Of a stretch of 64,000 nucleotides of DNA, positions 13,701-24,565 are shown piece by piece; the first letter of the stretch is position 1; each line of letters opens with the position of its first letter. The notes under the pieces are model-generated. The model saw only the letters and a list, made by a program, of their open reading frames with translations. It was not told where the DNA came from and did not search any database. The position numbers and the translations under genes are program-made. The stretch comes from Branchiostoma floridae (Eukaryota; Chordata; Leptocardii; Amphioxiformes; Branchiostomatidae), in NCBI RefSeq assembly GCF_000003815.2, contig NC_049996.1:2404350-2468349 (forward strand). Reading direction: 5' to 3'.

Positions 13701-16700
13701 TTGTAGCAATGTAGCAAAGAACAGGTCAAAACAAATACTGTATCAAGTACATTTTGTACCATCTATACTTTTATTTCTGATCCAAGAAATTTAAACAACA
13801 AGTAGTGAGCTTACAGATGTGCAAAGGTTAGGTGTGACAGGTTGTTTAGTGTAGCGTAACCAGCTGCTGCTGCTCTGTGTACATGTACCTGTAAGGATGG
13901 TAATACACTGAAAGGCGGTTACATCGGCTATACAGAATCTGGTGCATGGCTGTTATACCGGCTATGTCGATACATACAGATACAAATTGGACACACTTTT
14001 CCTTGCCTTGGCCTACATCTGCCACAAGACAAGTTGACCAATACCAGACACAGGTGGCGGCAGCATGTGAAATGCCCTGGCAGTTGTCATTGATTAACTA
14101 GGACCTCCCTAACCCCAAAAGATCCCATGATTATTGCAATAGGTCTTCACTACTGGGGGTTCTCTAATGTGTTATTGGATTGACCCAATTATGGTTTTCG
14201 TTAGACCTTAGGCCTTAGGAAGTAAAGGATAATACCAATGAAAACTATTGAGCATTATTCATGTACCAAGCCAAGCGATTCACTGAGCTATGATTTATTT
14301 GTCAATAAAGTAACAGATACAATGTACACAAGATTAAACAACGTCCTTGTTATTTCTTCCTTTAGAAAATCAATGGCTACAAAATCACAGGACAGGACCA
14401 TACTTTTGCATATATGCTTCTTTGAATTCTTTTTATGCAAGTTTTAATATTAGAAACATAGCTGGTCAGATTGAAAATACATGTAGTCATACCCCAAACT
14501 AGTAGGAAAACTGTCAACCTCTGTCTGTGATTAATATTGTCAACATGGAGTTTTTATGGGGACCTCTATCAACAACTGTTGGTACTGCAGGGTTTCCTAT
14601 CAAATTAAATGACAAGAAGAAACTGCACTCAGTAATATCAACAAGACATTCGCCATGTTAAAAACATGAGAATTTTGCTATCAGTTTACAAAAGGGTTCT
14701 TCAAGGCAGGTCTAAAGCTATGCACAAATGTATTAGCACAATAAGATCTCTTCTTTGCCTCACTTCATGACTGTGATGATTGAAGGACATTGTCCACGTT
14801 TAGCACAGGCTTGCTGATGGCTCAGCCAACAAGGCTGATCTGTGGTATAGGCACACTCTGTTGCTGTGACAATAAGACACAGCTGACCACGATCTTTTAT
14901 CTTTTTCTTACAATGTCCTTCTTTGTTTTCTCTCCTTACAGATGAATATCCACTCGTACCCAACCACAGTGTTCTACAACCAGAGTGTGCCTCACTTCCT
15001 GAGTGGGATGCACCAGGCAGATGAGCTGGTCGAGTTTGCACAGGTAATGTTGAAAACATCCTGCTCTTAGCCTCCTTAGCAGGCTCTACGAGTTTGGCTT
15101 TTTTCTGATGGCATACTCAATTGCAGTTGTGGTATTGCGTGGCGTAATTGGCAGCGCATTGGGCTCAGAAAAAAAGAGATCCCGAGTTTGAATCCTGCCG
15201 TGTATCAAAGTTATGCCCAAAGGAAAGGCACTTTGATCTAAAGTTGCTTGAAGACTAAGATTTGAGTCAGCATACTAAAGCTTGTAGACACACTTTAAAA
15301 AGGTACAAGAAATATCTTTTTTGATTAACCAAAAATTTAGAGCTGCTATCATCATTGCTACTTGTCAGCCCTCTTCACAAGAAAAAAAGGAATCTGCTAC
15401 TCCTTGCCGCAGTAGACCAGCCGCAGTAGATATGAAAGATTAAAGGTTACATAAACTTTGAGATGCAAATATTAGATGGACATGCCACTACCCTCTAATT
15501 GGTCACACAATTGATTGCCATGGTTCAACTACTAATTGTGATGGACAGTCTGAATCGGGCAGTGTTATGGCAAGGCGAATGCGGTCCCAGACGTGACTGA
15601 GTTAAAGGTTGTAACCCACCCACCCCTCATCTCAGTTTAAATGAGTTACCAACTTGATTTAGCTTTACAAGGAAGTGAATATTGCAAATTAAGTTTAAAC
15701 CATGTTCAATTCCTGACAGGATACACTGCGACCCCCTGTGATTATCCTGACCTCCGACAACTTTGTGCCGCTGATCGGAGACCGCGGAGATGACGACATG
15801 TGGCTGGTGGACTTCTATGCGCCATGGTGTGGGCCCTGTCAAGACCTTGCACCTGAGTGGAGAAAACTTGCTAAGGTAAAGCAATAAATAAGCTCATCAG
15901 GGTCTAACTCAGGAGGCTGTGGTGAAATTTTCTTGGGACACGTTGGCCCTGGTGCCAAGGAGCTTTCTTGTGGTGTAGGCCCTGGAAACTGTCTGGCATC
16001 CAGGGTAGTTACCGTCAGATCCGTAAAATATAGGTCTGTAAATCATGTGCTTTACATAATTGTCTGGACAACTGCAACAAACTTTGTCCATTTCCTCTCA
16101 AATTGCCATTTGAAAGAACAGCTGAACTATTTTTAAGAGGCCTCTAGCCCAAACAACAATATTCTATAATACATACCAGACACAATTTACCACTGTGGCC
16201 ACCCTAGAGGGATTAAACATACCACCGATGGCATACCCACATGTATTAATGAAATATAGCCTTGTAAGTAGGGAGTACCTTCAGCATAGTGTTGCTGCAA
16301 ACTGAGGCACTGTCCTGGTAGATTCAAAATGGCCACTGTAACTGGAAATATGTCTATTCTTGAACACCTCACTTCATGTTATTTACATGTATGTGTTGAC
16401 TTTTAGTAACAAAGAGCTGTTCTTTGTTTTTTGTCAGACCATGCAGGGTATAGCCAACGTTGCCCAGGTGGACTGTGATAGATACCACAGTCTGTGTACC
16501 AGTCAGAACATCCACAGTTACCCTACCATCCGCCTCTACCCTCCTACCTACACAGGGACAAGCTACTTCAAGTAAGTACAACATAGACTGTGTTGGCTTC
16601 TCAGCTTTAAATTCATTGCTTGTCTATATTTTGTTGCTTAATGTCACACGTTTCCTACAAACCGAAAAGGGAAGAAAATTTGTTATGGTAGTCAATGATG

Positions 16701-19186
16701 TTGCTTGCTGATATTTGAATTGGCAATAATTTCTTGTACGTATTGTATCTTAGATAAATTTACAAGTCATGTAACAGTATATATTTAATTTGGGTGTTCA
16801 AGGTAACATACTCAAGCAACTGTGGATAAAATTGATATGCGGTCAGACGTTTAAGACAGCATCTGCTGTCTTTTACCAGGGACTGAGGATAGACAGCGGA
16901 TGCTCTCTGAACTATCTGACCGTTTCCAAATTTATGATGAATAACTGTTACCTTGTATATCTTACTACCTGGATGACTACCCTTTATTCAAATTTGATAT
17001 ATATTTGGATATTGATAAAGCATAGCCACTGGACCTGTTTCCTGTCTTCATTTTAGACACTGTCATACTATATTTTGTCTCATGTTCCTTTTTTACCTCC
17101 CCAGAAAATACCCCAACCACTGGTGGAGGAACGTGGCATCGTTCCGTACATGGATCTTCCAGCACCTCCCCAGTAAGACCCCCGAGCTGAGCCATGCAGA
17201 GTTCCAGAAGAGAGTACTACAGGGCCAGGATGCCTGGGTGATTGACTTCTTCACACCATGGTGTAGTCACTGCCAGGTCTTCGCTCCAGAGTTCGAAAGA
17301 GCTGCTAGGGTCAGTCTGAATTCTTACCTCCAGTTTTACACTGTTTGAGTGTGTCTCTGTCTGTGTTTCCAGATATTTGTGGTGAGTATAAATTTAGACC
17401 CTCTGGATGGATTGTTATGATATTGATATGTGGATAGTAAACTTGCAGAGGTGGCATGTCACCTGTTTTGTCTCCCCTCCATTTTATATGGAAAGTGCAA
17501 TAAATAAACAAATAAGTATATTGCAGTAGAGCTTCTGGTTTTGTATCTTTTGTCCTAGACATGGCATGGTCTTGAAAGCAGGTAGCTTTTAATGTAAGAA
17601 AAAAGTAGGCTGTTGCTCTGGAACTGCATTTTTTAACGTTTTTTTTTTTCAAGAATTTCATGGTCTTTAAAAAGAGTTTGAATCTGGAAGAAATGACAGT
17701 GGCCTTTTTTATTAAATTGGTGGGGTCTTAAGTGTTTGTATACAAAATGTTTGAAGAATTAAGCCTTGTACCATACATTTTACAGTCTAATACTTCATCC
17801 TGTTGAATTTCTCATTACAGCTAGGTGATGGAGTTGCCCATTTTGGGAAGGTGAACTGTGACATGTACTCGGACCTGTGTCAGCAGGCTTGGGTCAGGGC
17901 CTACCCAACACTACGTTTCTACAAACCCAACATTGAAGGAAAACAAAAAGTAAGTTTTTAAAAGTCTAATCCTTTCAAATAGACTGATCCTGTAGCCCCA
18001 CCCATTTCCATCAAAACTTAAGGCCACACCAATTTAATTTCTTGGTTCACGGATTTTTTCATGAAAAATATGGAGCAAGAGGGCGAAATAAAAATAAAAA
18101 TTGTAAAATGGTTGGGGTAAGGGTAACGGCTAATCCAAAACATAAAGAATAAAAAGTTTTCAGCTTGAAAAAAGTACAAAAACACTATTATTGTACAGTA
18201 ACAGCACCTGTACCCACACGTTAAGGAGCTTATAATATAAAGGCCAATTTGCTACACCAGAAAGTTGGTGAATGGTTTCATTTTGGGTGAAAATTTGCTG
18301 ACTGGTAATTTTCATTTTTTTTTTCCAAAAAATAGGAGCGAGCGAATCCGTGAACCAAGAAATTAAATTGGTGTGGCCTAATGATGCAAAAATACATAGA
18401 AATGCAGCTAATATTTGACAGACATGCAGCCGGTTTCTCATTGGTCAAACTCCTAATTAATACGCTATCATTGGTTGATCTGCTAATTGTGATGGACAGT
18501 AAGTCTGTGTACTAAAATGAAGGAATAATTGTTTTATGAATAAGACACATTTCACCATAGCTTGCTTGGAATATCATTATAATGAAGTAAACTGAGAGAG
18601 CAAAAGTGATGATGTTGTCCAGTAAGTTTTCTAACAGTAACCACCACTGTTATATACTTGGGCTTAACATGTGCGTTTTACTTTACAACTTGCCATGTTT
18701 TGCCTTGCAATAATTTTACATTTTGTCTCTTCCAGAATATTTTTGGAGAATCTATAAATAGTCAGAGTGCAGAGTATATTGTGAACTATTTAAAACAGAA
18801 AGTTGGAAACCGCAGGTTACGGGTAAGTGAATGAAAGCCCATTTTTACATCTTTGCTTTTGATGATTGAATCGGTCCTCTAGGGTTATACACTGTCCATT
18901 AGTGTACAAAAAAATTGTTTCATATTTGTTTGTATAATGTACATTGCCTTTTTGCAAAATAACATAGAAAGTCTACAATGTTATAACTCTAAAGATTTAG
19001 TTACCAAACCTCAAAATACCCAAAGTAACACTGGAGTAACCAGTTACTTGCAACCAGTTACCAGTTAATTGAAAATCAGTTCTTGGGTATCTTAATGATT
19101 GCCTGGATGTCTAAACTTCATTGACAAAAAACTCAACATGGTTTAAAATCTCTTTATTCTCTTTTGCTTTCTAGGATGAACTATAA
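1768..19186 (+). CDS. DNAJC10: DnaJ homolog subfamily C member 10 (ERdj5), 3' part
   Basis: ER-lumenal disulfide reductase that reduces substrates for ER-associated degradation. The 5' end (J domain, first thioredoxin domain) lies before the window. Exons read: 1768-1884, 2646-2757, 3412-3483 (runs into the N gap), 5364-5480, 14942-15043, 15720-15875, 16438-16571, 17105-17309, 17821-17949, 18736-18822, 19175-19186. They encode the non-catalytic thioredoxin-like part ([18 protein letters not shown]), then three redox thioredoxin domains with WCPPC (5364 exon), WCGPC (15720 exon) and WCSHC (17105 exon), each followed by a YPT or YPTIR cis-proline segment. The protein ends in RDEL, an ER-retrieval signal supplied by a 9-base terminal coding exon plus stop. 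Phases agree at all junctions except 2757/3412, where one extra G breaks the frame. Part of the exon before WCPPC is in the N gap. Family assignment is by recalled similarity to vertebrate ERdj5 and is strong. Confidence 0.93.
2005..2359. mobile_element. MITE with CAGGGCTC ends, 5-bp TSD
   Basis: A 355 bp element bounded by CAGGGCTCAAAAT on the left and the inverted ATTTCGAGCCCTG on the right. The direct repeat TAGAC flanks it at 2000-2004 and 2360-2364. Inside, GTGCACCC is repeated many times near both ends, giving subterminal inverted arrays. No ORF. It sits in the DNAJC10 intron between the 1768 and 2646 exons. Confidence 0.75.
3484..4212. other. assembly gap (729 N)
   Basis: A run of 729 undetermined bases inside DNAJC10. 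It removes the end of the exon that starts at 3412 and probably a further exon encoding the strand before the WCPPC active site (expected to end in a DFFAP-like sequence). ORFs running through the Ns are meaningless. Confidence 0.99.
4531..4915 (+). mobile_element. composite inverted-repeat element, copy A
   Basis: Two adjacent inverted-repeat units. The first (4531-4812) begins TTATGTCATACCTG and ends CAGGTGGGTATGACATAA. The second (about 4823-4915) is a hairpin beginning ACACGGTGTATTCCG and ending CGGAATACACCGTGTTGT. The same composite occurs inverted at 54862-55245. A reading frame at 4564-4812 is conserved without indels in the other copy (both contain HFASKHGF and GPNTARLAI). It lies in the DNAJC10 intron downstream of the gap. 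Confidence 0.65.
4921..5160 (+). mobile_element. tRNA-derived SINE, second type
   Basis: A-box-like TTTGGCTCAACTGGTAGC and B-box-like CCGTTCAATCC, followed by an unrelated body that ends in a TGAATGAATGA tail. It is inserted next to the composite inverted-repeat element. It is not a functional tRNA, because the cloverleaf does not close. Confidence 0.5.
5207..5262. repeat. (TG)n microsatellite
   Basis: Alternating TG with a few C interruptions, about 100 bases upstream of the DNAJC10 WCPPC exon. The short ORFs it opens are artefacts of low complexity. Confidence 0.9.
6391..6651 (+). mobile_element. tRNA-derived SINE with poly-A tail
   Basis: tRNA-like head (A box ATGGCGTAACTGG, B box GAGTTCGATCCC). 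Then a conserved middle (CCTTGGGAAAGGCACTTTAC and CACCCAGGTGTAAAAATGGG), a tail domain containing GTGGCACTGTTAA, and a terminal A run at about 6636-6651. The same family is found at 41027-41290, which defines it as dispersed rather than a tRNA gene. Confidence 0.75.
8190..9480. repeat. repeat array with octamer palindromes
   Basis: Begins with a common dispersed segment (GGTTATGTTTTGGGCTTGTG, GGGCCCCCTAGCGGCTT twice). Then come five units centred on an inverted octamer pair, ATGCAAAT...ATTTGCAT, at about 8603, 8729, 8847, 8978 and 9093. Two spacer types alternate (CAGCAGCTA-like and GATGGCCTC-like), so a dimer of roughly 245 bp is the higher-order unit. A degenerate sixth occurs near 9345. 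A related piece, inverted, lies at 46840-47080. Confidence 0.75.
10152..10382. repeat. 77-bp tandem repeat, 3 copies
   Basis: Units start at 10152, 10229 and 10306 with CACAGTATCTCCATAATG. Each unit runs through GGAGGGTATTGATGGGGG to the next. The copies differ at only a few positions. Confidence 0.9.
12688..13065. mobile_element. MITE-like element, copy 2
   Basis: Related to 469-922: it shares TACAGTCGCTTCTCTG, TTTAACATCTGGAA, TTCAAGCGCTCA and GAAATGCCCTCC. The right end, CCCGGATGGTACCCAGGCTA, is the inverse of the left end of copy 1. It lies in the large DNAJC10 intron. Confidence 0.6.
15130..15250 (+). mobile_element. tRNA-derived SINE fragment
   Basis: A box GTGGCGTAATTGG and B box GAGTTTGAATCC, followed by the GGAAAGGCACTTTGA core shared with the SINE at 6391. 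Intronic in DNAJC10. Confidence 0.6.
16841..16922. repeat. intronic hairpin (foldback) element
   Basis: The two ends are imperfect inverted repeats of about 30 bases: GGTCAGACGTTTAAGACAGC on the left and the inverse of GACAGCGGATGCTCTCTG...TCTGACC on the right, around a short loop. It is probably a very short foldback MITE in a DNAJC10 intron. Confidence 0.6.
18020..18379. mobile_element. MITE with ~35-bp terminal inverted repeats
   Basis: The left end AGGCCACACCAATTTAATTT, continuing CTTGGTTCACGGATT, is matched by an essentially perfect inverse ending GGTGTGGCCT at 18379. The interior is A-rich and non-coding. I could not fix the target-site duplication. It is intronic in DNAJC10 and followed (18390-18500) by a fragment of the CACCTTTCTCACG element family. 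Confidence 0.85.
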
Positions 19187-19228
19187 TGCAGGGTCCACGC
19201 CATTTAGAAGATTATCTTGCCTGAAAAA

Positions 19229-19510
19229 TGCAGAGTCTATGATGTCATCGCAGAAATCATGATGTCACCACAGAAATCATGATGTCACCACTGAAGCTAT
19301 GATGTCATCACTAAAGCTATGATGTCACCACTAAAGCTATGATGTCACCAAAGAATCCATGATGTCCCCACAGACTCCTTGAAATCATCACAGAACCTAT
19401 GATGTCACCACAGACTCCATGATGTCATCACAGAATCCATGATGTCACCACAGAATCTATAATGTCACCACAGAATCTATGATGTCACCACAGAATCCAT
19501 GATGTCATAT
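19229..19510 (+). repeat. 20-bp tandem repeat in the DNAJC10 3' UTR
   Basis: About fourteen units of the form ATGATGTCACCACAGAATCC, in exact 20-base register over most of the array. Each carries TGATGTCA, one base from the CRE/ATF site TGACGTCA. The array starts about 40 bases after the stop codon, so it would be transcribed. Confidence 0.9.
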
Positions 19511-20726
19511 TTCTTTCTTCAAAGCAATGATGTCAGTATGCCATAATCCAGATGCAATTATAGAATTATTAACAGATATTTCTTTCATCATTGTGTCAAG
19601 TGCCTTTAGATTTTCCTTTACTTAGTAGCTTTCTTAAGCAATAAAATTACATGCTGAATTCTTTCAAAATCATTTTAAGGTAGCTAAAAGCTGGACATGA
19701 GGTTGTTTTAGAAATGTGCCATACAAAGTGCAAGAATTGCAGATTGTGTACTAGTTATAATGATTAGAGATATGACATTACTCTTGCAGTACTTGACAAT
19801 ATTGCTGTGAGCAGTCTAAGTACATTTTGGGTCCAAGCAGTTGTATCTATTTATTCAATGTTTTTCGAGCAATACAGTAATACAGGCTCAGGAGAAAATA
19901 CTATGCCTATGTACATGTAGCGGTTTATAAATGCACAGTGATATAACAATTTCATTTCTATATAGTACATGTAATGTGATATCCCATAGTTGAACTGCTA
20001 AAGTTAGGCTTTTGGGATTATGTTGGGTACTAGAGTTTTCAAATACATTGTACGTAAGACATAGTCCTATTTTAGTCATGCTGGAAATTTAAAGATTTTA
20101 TTTGCAAATTATTATTGTTTTAAGTTATGAATATGGTGCCATGTACATGTTAAGGAAATGCAATACATTTTACCCACTGTGACCAAACATGCTTAAGAGA
20201 CTTAGATGTAAGTTTGGTGGAGTATGATTGAATACAAGATGTTTGATATAGAAATCATATGTTTGATGATATATTATATCATATAACACTGTACATGGCT
20301 GTCTCCAGGATGTACCACTGATGTTGTGGAGGGGGGGGGGGTGTATGTATTGCAATCATTGGAAAGCATTAACCATATTGTGTTACAATGGAAAAGTCAA
20401 AATTTGATTCAATTGTAATTTGGAAGCAAATTTTGCTCATTTTAATTTGCTTTTACATTTGTCATCTTAGCTCAGCAAATATATTTTCGTATCCTAAAGT
20501 TCAACTTTTTGGATGGACGGGTACTAATTTTTTTTCCGTCTCAACCAGCATATTTTTATTTCGGAATGGAGGAATAGGTCCTAGAGACAGAGCCCTGTTA
20601 CAGTCACATGGATGTTTGTTGCAAAGATTTTCATCCAGGTTTGACCAACATTCAATGTATCTGTTGTTTTGATCCAAGTTCTAAGCATATTCTATGATGA
20701 TGAAGATGATGATTCTCTGAATACTG

Positions 20727-20945
20727 TAAATGCATTTAAGTTTGCGGGGATTAAAGTTCGCGGTAGCGGGAAAAGGGACTTTTCGCTGTGGTTTTAAGTT
20801 CACGGTTATTGTAGCACCATGCACTGTAGTCTCTTACTGCCATGGAAAAATGTTCGCGGTGGTTTTAAGTTTGCGGTGAAGCAGCCACCGCGAAAACCGA
20901 GAACATTAAACCACTGCCAAAGGTTTCTGCCTTTAATACAGTAAT
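20727..20945. mobile_element. foldback MITE with GCGGT-rich arms
   Basis: Begins ACTGTAAATGCATTTAAGTT and ends near TTAATACAGTAA. The interior is GC-rich, with repeated TTCGCGGTGG-like and GGGAAAAGGGACTTTTCGC strings. The same family lies at 50165-50315. Confidence 0.65.
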
Positions 20946-21387
20946 TTTAATTTTTGCCTTCATCAGTGACCTTTGACCCTTGCGGCAAAATTTGTAGTAC
21001 CGGTAGTTACATTGTTTTGTATATGTTAACCTAGTATCATCAACCATTCAAGTTTCCTCAGTTGTAGTACTGTCATGGTTAGAACATAGCCAAACAAGGC
21101 AGTATTTTATCAGAGATAGCACTTCACCCCCATACCCATATGTCTCTGTGACTATTCTAGTTGTGCAACACAAATTGAGAGAATTTTGAAGACCACAGCA
21201 TTTGTGAAATAAGTGAAATATCGTTATAGATTGTGATTTATGTTGTAAAATAAGTTGGAAAGAATTCTTTTAGTAGACATGAATTTTTGGTCACCTTTTG
21301 ATAATGGCCTTACACAGTATTGGTATGCTTCTAGATGGTGTTTCAGTGATGTTTTTGACCACTTTTATTAGCATGTTCCCTGCCGGT

Positions 21388-21505
21388 GTATCATCCATTC
21401 ATTTGACATCACATAATAAACAGGAGGTTTAAAATGAAATAAAAATGGTATCTCAGTCCTGACTCTTGTCTTCTGTCAAGTTTGCTTGCCAATTTTACAA
21501 TTTTT
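21388..21505 (+). repeat. 118-bp direct repeat, left copy
   Basis: Starts GTATCATCCATTCATTTGAC, contains CACATAATAAACAGG, and ends at a T run. It aligns without gaps, with about 13 mismatches, to 26748-26865 in the same orientation. The frameshifted DED/NHL gene lies between the two copies. Confidence 0.85.
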
Positions 21506-21666
21506 TTTTTATGTCCTTGATTTATATCAACATTATTCCAACACTATACAGCTTGAAAGAAAACATAATCATGTATTTACATTTTGAAGAAAAATTAACA
21601 TGATTTGTAATTGTAAATTTCATGAATCACATGATTAATAAAAGAAATAAATGGAAAACTTCACGA

Positions 21667-24565
21667 TTAATAACTGGGATATACAGTCACAGTGTGGTCA
21701 TAGAAATTGGTCACTACCAGGTGACCATCTGGTCCAATGGCCACACCTTCTGTCCAGCACTCATTGTCAATATGACGGATGTACTCGCCGTGGCTATTGA
21801 AAATCTGTACCCGACTGTTCCTACAGTCCGCCACTATGATATGCCCCGAGCTGTCTATACAAATACCGTTGGGATACTGCAGCTCTACCTTTGCCACTTC
21901 CGTAACCTCCAAACTTGAACAGGAAGTCCCCAAACTCATCCAATTTGTAGACCGAATGAGTAGTGCTGTCGGTCACAAGGATGTTCCCACCCTCATCCAC
22001 AGCAATGTACTCTGGGAATTTCATCCCAGCTTTAGGATCAGCTGGATGCCGGAACCATTGTACCCGCATTCCATCTGGTCTGAACACCAGCACTGTGCAA
22101 TAGGTCTTATGGGTCTCAGTTACCAAGATGCACTCATTGCACATGTTCACTGCAATTCCGCGGTAATCCTCAATCATTGGTATGTCAATCTTTGACACAA
22201 TAGTCCCATACGTGTTGTATTGAACAACATGATCCAGTGATTTCCCTCGTCCAACTACCCAGAGAGTGCCATTTTTGTCAACAGACACATCAAATGGCCT
22301 CATTAACTTGCCCCCAGTACCTTGGATAACTGTTGGAAAGTGACGGAGGTAAACACCATGCACGTCGTGTACTACAACCTGTTTGTTACCTGTGTCCACA
22401 ACAAATATCTCGTTACTTGCCGAGACTGCAACGCCACGCGGCCTTTCAAACTTTACTCCTGAACGCCGCCCATCATAAGTTACTTTGAAATTCTCATGAC
22501 TGACAGTCGTTCCCTCTGCCCCAGCTGGCTTGGACTGGCTTTGCTCCTTTATTGGTGGGGACGAAATGTGTTCCTCTTGCTTTCTCCCATCATCCAATTC
22601 TGGCATTGCAGATTTAGTGTGTTTATCATCTACATATCTATATACAGCTAAAGTTGGGTCATCGACCAGTACGGACCAGCCTACAGGTGGCTTCTCTCCC
22701 CTGTACTCTGTCCCATGTCTATGGGTCATGACATGCTTGGCTTTCTCTATGTCTTCATGAGCCTGCTTTAGCTGTTTTTCAAGAACTGTGATGGTCTCAC
22801 GGGCTTCTTTTAACTCGTTCAGTTTTCTTCCGATGATCAGCTCGGAACGCATCGTCATGAATGTGTTGGAATCCACCTCTGCCTTCTTAAGGTTTTTGAT
22901 AAGCTGCCTCATCTTGTGTTCTCTCAGCCGATCCCTCTGTGCCAAAGCCTTGACCAGGCTATAAGAGAAGCCCTGGTACTCCAGACTTTCAGCTACCTGC
23001 AAGTGGAGGGGCAGGGCGTTCGAGAACAGGTTCAGGGCAGACAGGTGAGTCCAGTTCTTCAGCGCCATCTGTTGTTTGATTCGGGTACTGCATCCCACCT
23101 TAATGTCATCTGCTGGCAGTTGTCTCTTGACATCTGTCGTGCAAACAAAGTCATTATCAAAGACATAACATAATGCGCCATAATATAGTCATATACATTT
23201 TAAGCCATTATCATTACATCTAGTTTAGACTTAAACTTTTGAAACTCAAATCAGAATCATATACACTGTATTACTGACATGAAAATCTATCTTACAAGAT
23301 AGTTGTTGACACACATCACTGAATGTAATCATATTACTCAATGATATAAGACATGTACAATATAGTTGATAAAAGTAATAATTAAAATGTAGTAAACAAG
23401 CAACTCACCAAACAGCACTGTTTCCCTTGTGACCTCTATGGGTTCTTCCGTGTCGATTTGCAGTGACTTGACGCCCATGTATACAAGCCTCGGGTCGGAG
23501 TGATTTGCCATGAGCCTCAGCACTCCTGTGTTCTCCCGCGGTATGGAGAAGTGCACCAGGATGCTCTTGCCTTTCCTGTACCCTCTGAACTTGACCTGTG
23601 ACCTTTTAATACGACACAGCGATGCTATGTTGCGTCTATGATGATCTATGGTTTCCTGGATCATGTGCCTTTGACCATTTATGACCAAGTAGGTGTTGGA
23701 CATTGTAGTTCCTGGAAGTATTCAAAGCATTGTTGATGTTAGTTTAGACAGCAATATGGACTACAAATTTAATGCTCCATGTATAATGCCTGTGCAAAAT
23801 GTACAATTCAGAAATCACTAGCCTCCATTTATTTTCCCCATGCCAAATTTCTGTTCAGTACTTGTCACTGAATCACAGTAGTTGAAAATACATATACCTT
23901 GGGGTTAAAAACGAATTAGAAACCTAAAAGATTACAAAATTTCATATGAAAATAAAAAATATATTCTCAATTCAGAATTTTATACCAGCCTTTATGACAG
24001 TAATCATCCTAAACGGAATGACACTGGGGCCTGAAATAAATGTTTTGAGATGAAAATAGCAGAAGTTCGAAAGAATGATATGGGATGGTTATGAATAATA
24101 ATTTTAATTACTTTAATCATGTATTACAGATACCATCTACATATTAAAGTACATGGACTAACAACAAAATGCTGCTTTCGGACACTCACCATCTTCAGTT
24201 GCACCCTCAGCACTCGTTCCCGGTCGAAGTTCGGGGTTCTCAGGAATCTCTCGGTCAGGTGGTTGGAAAGGGCGCAAGATATCCCTTACGAGGTCCTGTC
24301 GTCCGATTCTCTCTAAGACCTCTTCGACAAAGTCTAGGTTCTCCTGGTCTATTTTGCACAATTCTATCAGAACCACAAATACATCAACCGCTCGTCTAAG
24401 TTTTTCTGACTTACTTTTTGGAATAAGGTGCATGCAGAACAACTTAACGTTTGCTGTTTCATCAGCAGTGAGTTCCTCAGATATACGGAGTAAAGTCTGC
24501 ATAAAGTCGAAATGCCGTCTATCAGCATCGTTTAGTCCTGTAAATTCCCGTTCTGGTCCTGCCAT
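21667..24565 (-). CDS. DED - module - coiled coil - NHL protein, frameshifted copy
   Basis: Exons on the minus strand: 24565-24190, 23711-23409 and 23133 down to 21667. Exon 1 encodes a death effector domain (helical, LLRIS...ANVKLFC, ending in the DED-type RxDL motif, GRQDLV). Exon 2 encodes an unnamed ~100-residue module (MSNTYLVINGQRHMIQ...GVKSLQID). Exon 3 encodes a coiled coil followed by NHL-type blades (RPRGVAVS, FPEYIAVDEGG). Splice phases match the intact copy at 46456-52466 exactly. Compared with it, one extra base lies between about 21880 and 21890. The original frame therefore runs to a stop at 21821, and the last NHL blades (PNGICIDSSGHIIVADC, ending VYPSY) continue in another frame to 21667. 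This is either a decaying copy with a shortened propeller or an assembly error. Role unknown; a death-fold adaptor or scaffold is an inference. Confidence 0.8.

Larger units (their letters stand above)
5481..14941. other. large DNAJC10 intron, repeat-rich
   Basis: No exon was recognised in this 9.5 kb interval. It holds a SINE, an octamer-palindrome array (8510-9400), a three-copy 77-bp tandem repeat (10152-10382), pogo-like fragments near 11060-11300 and a MITE copy (12688-13065). The neighbouring exons (ending CNK and starting MNIHSYPT) join in frame across it. Confidence 0.7.
19187..21505 (+). other. DNAJC10 3' UTR and downstream
   Basis: The 3' UTR starts after the stop at 19186. It contains a 20-bp tandem array (19229-19510), AATAAA signals at 19640 and about 21414, a G10 run near 20331, and a foldback element (about 20730-20940). 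The segment from 21388 is duplicated at 26748. Confidence 0.55.
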
